This document shows positions 56,178 through 64,000 of a stretch of 64,000 nt of DNA, one piece after another. Source of the DNA: Anodontia alba (taxonomy: Eukaryota > Mollusca > Bivalvia > Lucinida > Lucinidae); NCBI GenBank assembly GCA_964016985.1, contig OZ024821.1, forward strand, positions 11,180,550 through 11,244,549, in the 5' to 3' direction. Both the position numbers and the translations under genes were made by a program. The notes under the pieces are model-generated. The model did not search any database and had not been told where the DNA came from. It was given only the letters and a program-made list of their open reading frames with translations. The first letter of the stretch is position 1. Each line of letters begins with the position of its first letter.

Positions 56178-59100
56178 ATTTGATCATGATAAAAAGCGGA
56201 GCTTGCAATGTTTGGTAGCAAATATCCGTGGATAAGAGGGAGTATGTGGTAGCACAAGAGAAATACAGTGCCCGTTGATAAGACGCAACATCTGGTAGCC
56301 CAAGACAGATGCGGCGCCTGCTGAGAAAGATACCATAATATCTGCTTGCAAAAAAAACAAATACAGTGCCTGTTGAAAAGACATAATATCTGGTAATACA
56401 AGACAAAATACAATATCCGTTGAGATGACATGGTATCGGGTTGCACAAGACAAATTCAGTGTCCGTTCACAAGACAAAAACAGTGTTCATTGATAGGACG
56501 CAATATCTGGTAGCACAAAACAATTACAGTGCCCAATTATAAGACGCCATATCTAGTAGCACAAAGCAAATATAGTGTCCATTGATAACATCCCATATTT
56601 TATTATACAAGGCGAATACAATGCATGTTGATAACACACCTTATCTGGTAACACAATCCAAATACAGTGCCCGTTGATAACACACCATATCTGGTAGCAA
56701 ATAAAACGCGATAGCTGGTGGTAAAAGTTAAATACAGTGCCCGTTGATAACACGTCATATCTGATAGCACAAGCAAAATACAGTGCATGCTAATAACACG
56801 TCATAACTGGTACCACAAGACAAATATAGTGTCCGTTGATAAGACACAGTACCTGGTTTCACATGACAAATACAGAGCCCTTTGAAAAGACTCAGTAACT
56901 GGAAGCCAAAGACAAACAGAGTGCCCGTTGATAAAAATATATTATCTGGTAGCAAAAACAAACGCAGTGTCTGTTGAGATATGTTATATCTGGTTGCACA
57001 AGACAAATACAGTGCCTGCTGAAAAAGCATAATATCTGGTCACATAAGAAAAATACAGTGTCCCTTGATAAAACGGCTTGTTAAAGACAAATATAGTGCT
57101 CGTTGATAAGATGCAATATCAGGTAGCATAAGACAAATATAGGGCCTGTTGATAAGACGCAATATCTGGTACCACAAGGCAAATACAGTGTCTGTTGATA
57201 AGACGCAATAGGACGCACAATCCAAATACAGTGTCTGTTTGTAAGACCCAATATCAGGTTGTGCAAGGCAAATATATTGCCTATTGAGAAGACGAGGTAT
57301 CTGGTAGCACAATCCAAATACAGTGTCTGTTGATAAGACGCAATATCAGGTAGCACAAGACAAATATAGTGCCCGTAGATAAGACGCAATATCTGGTATC
57401 ACAAGACAAATACAGTGCCCGCTGATGACGCAATATCTGGTAGCGTAATTCAAATACAGTGCCCGCTGATAAGACGCAATATCTGGTAGCGTAATTCAAA
57501 TACAGTGTCCGTTGATAAGACGCAATATTTGCTAGGAGCAGACATATACTGTGTCTGTTGATAAGACGCAATATATGGTAGCACAAGACAAATACATTGC
57601 CCGTTGATAAGACGCAATTTCTACTAGGAAAGGCAAATTCAGTGTTTGTTAATAAGATGAAATATATAGTAGCACAAGGCAAATAGGGTGCCTGTTGATA
57701 AAACGCAATATATAGTAGCACATGACAAATACAGTGCTTGTTGGTAAGACGCAATATCTGGTAGCACACATCAAATACAGTGTCCGTGATTAGGACGCAA
57801 TATCTGGTAGCACAAACCAAATTCAATTTCCGTTTGATAACACGCAATATCAGGTAGCACAAGGCAAATACAGTCTACTTTGATAAGACGCGGTATCGGG
57901 TAGTACAAGACAAACACGCTGCCTGTTGATAAAACGCAATATCTGGTACCACAAAACAAACACAGTGCCCGTTGATAAGACGCAATATCTGGTAGCACAA
58001 TTCACATAGAATGTCACCTTTCATGCAATATCAGGTAGCGCAAGACAAATATACTGCCTGTTAAAAAGACCCAATATTTGGTAGCAGAATCCAAATACAG
58101 TGTCAGTTGATAAGACGCAAGTCAAGTAGCACAAGATAAATGTAGTGCCCGTTGATAAGGCAAATATAGTGCCCGTTGATGAGACGCAATATCCAGTAGC
58201 ACAATCTAAATATAGTGTCTGTTTATAAGACGCAATATCTAGTAGTGCACAACAAATACAGTGTCCATTGATAAGCCACAATTCAGGTAGCGCAAGACAA
58301 ATAAAGTGCCCGTTGATAATTCAGGTAGCACAAGTAAATATAGTGCCCGTTGCTAAGACGCAATATCTACTAGCAAAAGACAAATGCAGTGTATGTTGAT
58401 AAAACGCAATACCTAGTAACACATGACAAATACAGTGTCCGTTGGTAAGCCGCAATTCAGATAGCGCAAGACAAATATACTGCCCGTTGATAAGACGCAA
58501 TTCAGGTAGCACAAGACAAATATAGTGTCCATCGATAAGACGCAATTCTGGTAGCACAAGACAAATATAGTGTCCATCGATAAGACGCAATTCTGGTAGC
58601 ACAAGACAAATACAGTGTCCGTTGATAAAACGCAATTCTGGTAGCACAAGACAAATACAGTATCCGTAGAGAAGACGCAATTCTGGTAGCACAAGACAAA
58701 TACAGTATCCTTAGATAAGACGAAATTCAGGTATTACAAGACAAATACAGTGTCTGTTCATAAGACGCAATATCTGGTAGCGTAATTCAAATACAATGTC
58801 CGTTGATAAGACGCAATATCTGGTCCAACAAGACAAATACAGTGTCTACTGATAGGACGCAATATCTGGCAGCACAAGGCAAATACATTGCCAGTTGATG
58901 AGAAGCAATACTGGTACCACAAGACAAATACAGTGTCTACTGATAAGACACAATATCTGTTAGCACACGACAAATACAGTGCTTGTTGATAAGATGCAAT
59001 ATCTGGGAGCAGAAGACAAATGCAGTGCCTGTTGATAAGACGCATAATCTGGAGCACAAGACAAATACAGTGCCTGTTGATAAGACACAATATCTGGTAC

Positions 59101-59688
59101 TACAAGACAAATACAGTGTCTACTGATAAGACGCAATATTTGGTAGCACAAGGCAAATGCAATGTCTGTTGAGAAGACGCATAATAGGGGAGCACAAGAC
59201 AAATATAGTGCTTGTTGATAAGATGGAATATCTGGTAGCACACGACAAATGCAGTGTCCGTTGATAAGGCTCAATATCTTGTAACACACGACATACAAAG
59301 TGTCCTTTAATAAGACGCAATATCTGGTAGCATAATAAAAATACAGTGCCTGTTGAAAAAGATGCAATATCTGTTTTCACAAGAAAAATGAGGTGCTTGT
59401 TGATAAAACAAAATGTGTGGTTACATGAGACAAATACAGTGCTTGTTTATGCCGCAAATATCTGGTATCACTAGACATGTACAGTCCCATTGATAAGATA
59501 TAAAATCTAGTATCAAATGATATATGTTTATACAAGACAAATACAATGTCCGTCGATAAAACCCAACATCTAGTTTCACAAGACAAATGCAGTGCCCGTT
59601 GATAAGATGTATTTAATATCTGGTTTCAGAAACGCAATATCTTGTAGCACAAGACAAATACAATGTCCATTGATAAAACAGAATATCA
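56178..59688. repeat. Minisatellite array 1: about 75 units of 46 bp
   Basis: The unit carries CAGTGCCCGTTGATAAGACG, then CAATATCTGGTAGCACAAGA, then CAAATA, 46 bp in all. Units follow without spacers; a few have small indels, and the first and last are the most diverged. Because 46 is not a multiple of three, reading the - strand moves through all three frames and repeats every 46 residues. The - strand open frames of 60-190 codons here come from that. In intron 5 of the sulfotransferase gene. Confidence 0.95.
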
Positions 59689-60797
59689 CTCGATATTGGC
59701 ACGCTCAGTTGATATTACACACGTATTTGGAAGCCTTCGAAGGTTACCATTTCATGACGTTTATTTTGATGGCGTCTTAGAGCAATGACATCGAGCTAAA
59801 ATTTGTCAGCTTCTGAATTTTAGATGATCAAAATGCCGATTTTGAGGCTCTAAACAACTGGAAAGAATGCAAATATATATAGCTATATAATACAAGTACA
59901 ATTGCATTGATATTAATGACTATTGCACCTCGATGACTTACAACTAGTATTACGACTTTATTATAATTAGGGTTCGACATTTGGAATGTCATAGCCCTGA
60001 TTGTTATCCGGGCGTTACCATGTATATTTAATAGGAAACGTTTCAATTAAATGGATGCAATGTTGCCGACAGCCAGCGGACGCTCACCCTCGACAGCGCC
60101 GACAATAGGTCACTGATGAGACGTCGACGTCAGTGATACAGATTAATCATGACGTCGAAGATTTCAGCTGACGGCAATGACACAACACACTTTACCCGGT
60201 GATGTACGTCGTCATTGTAGAATAAAAAATAGAATCATAACAACAAGCTTCATCTTGTATTACTGTAGAATTGTATATTGTATATTGTTTTATTATAGCC
60301 CTTCAAAGGGGGTCCCCATGGCAACGGCCTGACCATAGTAAGGAGAGTAACTCCAAGGACAGTGCGACTGGCCATATCCTCTACCAGTAGAAGGAGGCAG
60401 TATATATGTAGCAACCACCACAAAGATAAATAAAGATAGTTCTTAACAGCCACAGTACTCAAAAATTAGAATCACGATAAGAATTTTACCAATTAGAGAG
60501 GCTTCAACTCTCTACAATCCTCACGGAAGGCAGGAAATTTTACTGTGCTTGTTTTTTTCGTAATTCCCAAACAATCGAGAAGGTCTTTAGGGCTAGCCAT
60601 AAATAAAAGAATTAAATATGAAGGCATTCTCTTTGCATTGGCACGGCGAAGTTCACCGCACTCGGTTGGGATTATACTGGTTGTTAAATAATTTTGATTA
60701 ACCAAGCCAGGTTAATCAAATTATAGATTAGTGTAGCCTCCGATCGTGCTGTGTCCTTTGCCGCGCGGTCGACGCTAAGAGCATGCTTGTTACTTTA

Positions 60798-60838
<41 letters not shown>

Positions 60839-61019
60839 CATATAATAATGATTATCTGTTGTATATAGCACATGGTAAAATAAAAAAGATTGTAAAAAAT
60901 TATAAAGTTCTCAGAGTCCCTGTGTAGTGGTTCAGCTAGGCATCGCCCAACCCGGAGCGTTGTCAAATAGGAAGTCATCCCTGAGAGTCATCATCGGTAC
61001 GTCTTGGTCGCCCTCGGGC
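59689..61019. other. Spacer between the two 46-bp arrays
   Basis: Contains GC-richer palindromic sequence near 60107-60140 (CACTGATGAGACGTCGACGT and AGTGAT), a (GT)18 tract and several short - strand open frames of about 70 codons without motifs. No array units were seen in it. Confidence 0.55.
60801..60836. repeat. (GT)n microsatellite
   Basis: 18 GT units between the two minisatellite arrays. Confidence 0.97.
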
Positions 61020-62520
61020 GTAACAGACATATGCAGCATCTGTTGATAAGACGCAGCATCTGTTAGTACAAGACATACGTAGTGTTCCCTGATAAGACGC
61101 AGTATCTGGTAGCACATGGTGTATGCAGTATGTCTTGATAAGACGCAGTATCTGGTAGCACAAGATATATGCTGTATGCTTGATAAGACGCAGTATCTGG
61201 TAGCACAAAATATAATCTGTATGCCTTAATAAGATAAGACGAGGTATCTGGTAGCACAAGATATATGCTGTATGCCTTGATAAGACGCAGTATCTGGTAG
61301 CACAAGATATATGCAGTATGCCTTGATAAGATAAGACGAGGTATCTGGTAGCACAAGATATATGCTGTATGCCTTGATAAGACGCAGTATCTGGTAGCAC
61401 AAGATATATGCAGTATTCCTTGATAGGACGCAGTATCTTGTAGCACAAGATATATGCAGTATGTCTTGATACGACGCAGTATCTGGTAGCACAAGATATA
61501 AGCCGTATGCCTTGCTACGACGCAGTATCTAGTAGCACACGATATATGCAGTATGCCTTGATAAGACGTCGTATCCGGTAGCACAAGATCTATGCAGTAT
61601 TCCTTGATAAGACGCAGTATCTGATAGCACAAGATATATGCAGTTTTCTTTGATACGACGCAGTATCTGGTAGCACAAGATATATGCAGTATTTCTTGAT
61701 AAGACGCAGTATCTGGTAGCACAAGATATATGCAGTTTTCTTTGATAAGACGCAGTATCTGGTAGCACAAGATATATGGTTTTCTTTGATAAGACGCAGT
61801 ATCTGGTAGCACAAGATATATGCAGTATTTCTTGATAAGACGCAGTATCTGGTAGACAAGATATTTGCAGTATTCTTTGGTAAGACGCAGTATCTGGTAG
61901 CACAAGATATATGCAGTTTTCCTTGATAAGACGCAGTATCTGGTAGCACAAGATCTATGCAGTTTTCCTTGATAAGACGCAGTATCTGGTAGCACAAGGT
62001 ATTTGCTGTATTCTTTGATAAGACGCAGTATCTGGTAGCACAAGATATATGCAGTTTTCCTTGATAAGACGCAGTATCTGGTAGCACAAGATATTTGCAG
62101 TATTCTTTGACAAGACGCAGTATCTGGTAGCATAAGATATATGCAGTTTTCCTTGATAAGACGCAGTATCTGATAGCACAAGATATATGCAGTTTTCCTT
62201 GATAAGACGCAGTATGTGGTAGCACAAGATATATACAGTTTTCCTTGCTAAGACGCAGTATCTGGTAGCACAAGATATTTGCAGTATTCTTTGATAAGTC
62301 GCAGTATCTGGTAGCACAAGATGTATGTAGTATGCCTTGATAAAACGCAGTATCTGGTAGCACAAGATCTATGCAGTATTCCTTGATATGACACAGTATC
62401 TGATAGCTCAAGATATATGCAGTTTTCCTTGATAAGACGCAGTATCTGGTAGCACAAGATATATGCAGAATGCCGTGAGTAAACGTAGTATCTAGCAGAA
62501 CAAAATATTTGCAGTATCCA
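61020..62520. repeat. Minisatellite array 2: about 32 units of 46 bp, related to array 1
   Basis: Same unit length and core (TTGATAAGACGCAGTATCTG, then GTAGCACAAGATATATGC), but GCAGT for CAAT and TATAT for CAAATA separate it from array 1. Units are more uniform than in array 1. Two units carry an extra GATAA (near 61230 and 61330). The - strand open frame of 372 codons (61063-62181) is a read-through of the repeat. It ends 360 bp before exon 6. Confidence 0.95.
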
Positions 62521-62639
62521 CTGATGCCTCAGGATGTGGGTCTGCTGATGTAAGCAACGAATTCAGTCGGTTTCAACCCATCTTCGCTGTTATTTTATCG
62601 CTCTCTTAGGCATTAATCAGACGACAAAGTGATATATTT

Positions 62640-62730
62640 TCGCAGCAAACAAGCTTTTTTACTTCATGCAAATTGTCTCAATAGGATACAATTTGAATGA
62701 AATGTAAATGCCTGTTTTCAAAGAATAATA
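62640..62730. repeat. Hairpin, family D remnant
   Basis: AGACGACAAAGTGATATATT, then CTTCATGCAAATTGTCTCAA and ATACAATTTGAATGAAATG. It lies 150 bp before exon 6. Confidence 0.6.
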
Positions 62731-62879
62731 CATAAAAATAATCAAAATGCCATCAGCTGCCGTTTGTACCCAATAAACTACGCATTTAAGAGCTAAAGGT
62801 CTCTTTCAACTTGCATGATGGAGCGTTCTATTGCAAGTAATTTGACTTTAATCTTATTTTCTTATTTTTATCGTTTTAG

Positions 62880-63024
62880 TTTCAAATGGAGCTAGGCATC
62901 CACCATGTCTACTGGAAAGAGCTGTTAAGAGTGTTTCCACGTGATCAAATACTGGTTTTGCACAGTGATCAATGTAAAGATCTTTTAGCTACTATGCAGA
63001 AAATCATCTCCTTTCTAGAATTAT
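62880..63024 (+). CDS. CHST15-like: CHST15-like exon 6: helical C-terminal part, last exon in the window
   Basis: Encodes residues 307-354 plus one base. The acceptor is ATCGTTTTAG at 62879 and the donor is GTAAGT at 63025, phase 1. The protein reads FQMELGIHHVYWKELLRVFP and then DQILVLHSDQ; it aligns with the CHST15 stretch LQVGLYAVYLLDWLSVF followed by QFLILRLEDH. LATMQKIISFLEL is the helix before the final segment. At least one more exon is required for the C terminus and the stop codon; neither is present in the remaining 976 bases. Confidence 0.9.
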
Positions 63025-63454
63025 GTAAGTAAAACTATCTTTGCCACAAATATAGTGTAACAGTAGTCCAGTTTAGTTTCTGTTACGATTACCAACACGG
63101 CTATTAGCATGCACTATTTCGCTGATTTTTTTTCAGTCGCATGTGCACCTGTTTTCTTTAACCAAGAACACGCCCCGATCTGTCAGATTTGACCAGGATA
63201 AAGTCAAACTACTATGCACAGAGCAAACATACGTCACAACAATGTCGACGTCCCCACAGTATAGGAATCTTATGGTGATACCACGTTATTTTTACTGGGC
63301 AAATACTTTGTAAAATATCATAGTCCATGCGAAAAGCAAAGAATCTGACCACAGTCCTGCGAGTCCGGTTTAGAGCTGACTTAATATTGACAAACCTATG
63401 TAAAATGTACACTTATTTGCCATATTTCTTTGGTCTTGTCAAAACGTATGGGAC

Positions 63455-63670
63455 GCATTATCATAACATACCCTTTTTGATAACATTTACGTAAGATTTG
63501 GCCTTAAGTTACACAGAAAAAATGTGGGAATTCCGATGGGTACTAATTGTGCTCCTCTTTTAGCATATTTGATTTTGGCTTTTTATGAAAGAGATTTTAT
63601 GATGTCTCTTTCTTTTGAAACACACGCTGATAATTTTGAAGCTTTTAACTCAACTTTCAGATATTCGCAT
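63455..63670 (+). mobile_element. Penelope-like RT fragment
   Basis: Reads DNIYVRFGLKLHRK, then VGIPMGTNCAPLLAYLI and FYERDFMMSLSFETHADNFE on the + strand, closely matching the - strand Penelope RT around 14640-14800. It breaks down just where YLDD should be (RYSHAVYL), so the catalytic box is lost. It lies in the intron after exon 6. Confidence 0.85.
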
Positions 63671-64000
63671 GCTGTGTATTTGACTGCATCTAATTGCAGC
63701 GCAGTGTTGATATATGTGTGACGTTATTATCAGCCTGATTACCAGTTTTTGTATGTAAACTCAAATAATGAAATAGTTCTCTGTAAATAATTTGTGCCCT
63801 CAGAATATTTCTTTTTAAAACTTTATTCATGCTTTTGTGTGATATTAGGAAAGTACACAGTATTTTCATTGATTCAGCTCTACTGAAGAGATTTCTCCTG
63901 CAAACACTGTCTATAGGAAAGAGTGTTCTGATATCACAGCACTTAAACTGACATATAACGTGTGTAACAGTATTAAGTGTGCAATATTTTTGGAATTGTA

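Larger units (their letters stand above)
25329..63024 (+). other. CHST15-like: Gene span: carbohydrate sulfotransferase 15-like, six exons visible, 3' end beyond window
   Basis: Six exons on one strand join in frame into a type II Golgi sulfotransferase of the CHST15/GalNAc4S-6ST group. In that family the enzyme transfers sulfate from PAPS to C6 of GalNAc-4-sulfate in chondroitin/dermatan chains in the Golgi lumen; the exact acceptor of this bivalve paralogue is unknown. Intron phases in order are 0, 1, 1, 2, 0 and then 1 at the last visible donor. Visible coding length is 1063 nt, about 354 residues. Introns are about 7.1, 8.4, 8.4, 2.6 and 10.1 kb and full of repeats. The C-terminal part of the domain is missing because the window ends. 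No promoter is recognisable upstream of the ATG, and an upstream non-coding exon is possible. Confidence 0.9.

Noticed and set aside
56178..59688. CRISPR-like array
   Set aside because: Units are contiguous, with no unique spacers, and the context is a eukaryotic intron.
60107..60170. Hammerhead ribozyme at CTGATGAGACGTCGACGTC
   Set aside because: CTGATGAG is present with a stem II-like palindrome, but the GAAA core and closing stems are not in place; a covariance search would settle it.
61063..62181. 372-codon open frame on the - strand as a repeat protein gene
   Set aside because: It is a 46-bp minisatellite read through three frames; the same product appears from every offset. No start context, splice signal or non-repeat domain.

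Overview
The window is eukaryotic, AT-rich, intron-bearing and saturated with repeats. I read it as a bivalve mollusc genome. That is inference from the mix of elements: a Penelope-like element family, a DIRS-type tyrosine-recombinase retroelement, a Ty3/gypsy fragment, LINE 3' ends, tRNA-derived SINEs ending in CAATCAATC-type tails, the dispersed repeat that opens with TATGCCCCCGCC, and many small palindromic MITEs. I cannot name the species.

The only gene I can support with confidence is a carbohydrate sulfotransferase 15-like gene (GalNAc4S-6ST group) on the + strand. Six coding exons are visible at 25329-25595, 32674-32875, 41302-41421, 49857-50013, 52565-52736 and 62880-63024. All five introns have GT-AG ends and all reading phases agree. 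About 354 residues are encoded: a signal anchor, the 5' PAPS-binding loop, the 3' PAPS-binding motif and most of the C-terminal half. The last part, roughly 60-70 residues if the protein has the family's usual length, lies to the right of the window. Introns make up over 97 percent of the visible gene and carry most of the repeats described here.

Layout. 1-5600: AT-rich sequence with a TIR-bounded MITE, a SINE and a palindromic MITE. 5640-6514: 3' end of an RTE-like LINE. 7370-8530: a ~140-bp tandem array. 9038-10050: a decayed C2H2 zinc-finger gene (- strand). 11510-15882: a Ty3/gypsy integrase region and a Penelope-like RT copy, both - strand, with further Penelope tail fragments inserted. 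19760-20750: a second LINE 3' end. 23600-25328: MITEs upstream of the gene. Intron 1 holds an inverted ~120-bp satellite. Intron 2 holds a decayed DIRS element interrupted by three Penelope tails, then several MITEs. Introns 3 and 4 hold MITEs, SINEs and long palindromes. Intron 5 holds two large arrays of one 46-bp minisatellite (56178-59688 and 61020-62520). The right edge has another Penelope RT fragment.

Points most worth a second look: a Penelope tail copy (35947-36345) with a strongly strand-biased A-to-G mutation cluster; Penelope tails that repeatedly end beside T-runs; MITEs lying within 20-40 bp of exons 3 and 5; twin 46-bp arrays whose - strand has no stop codon in any frame; and a short motif shared by otherwise unlike Penelope tails. 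No RNA gene, CRISPR array or prokaryotic feature was found.
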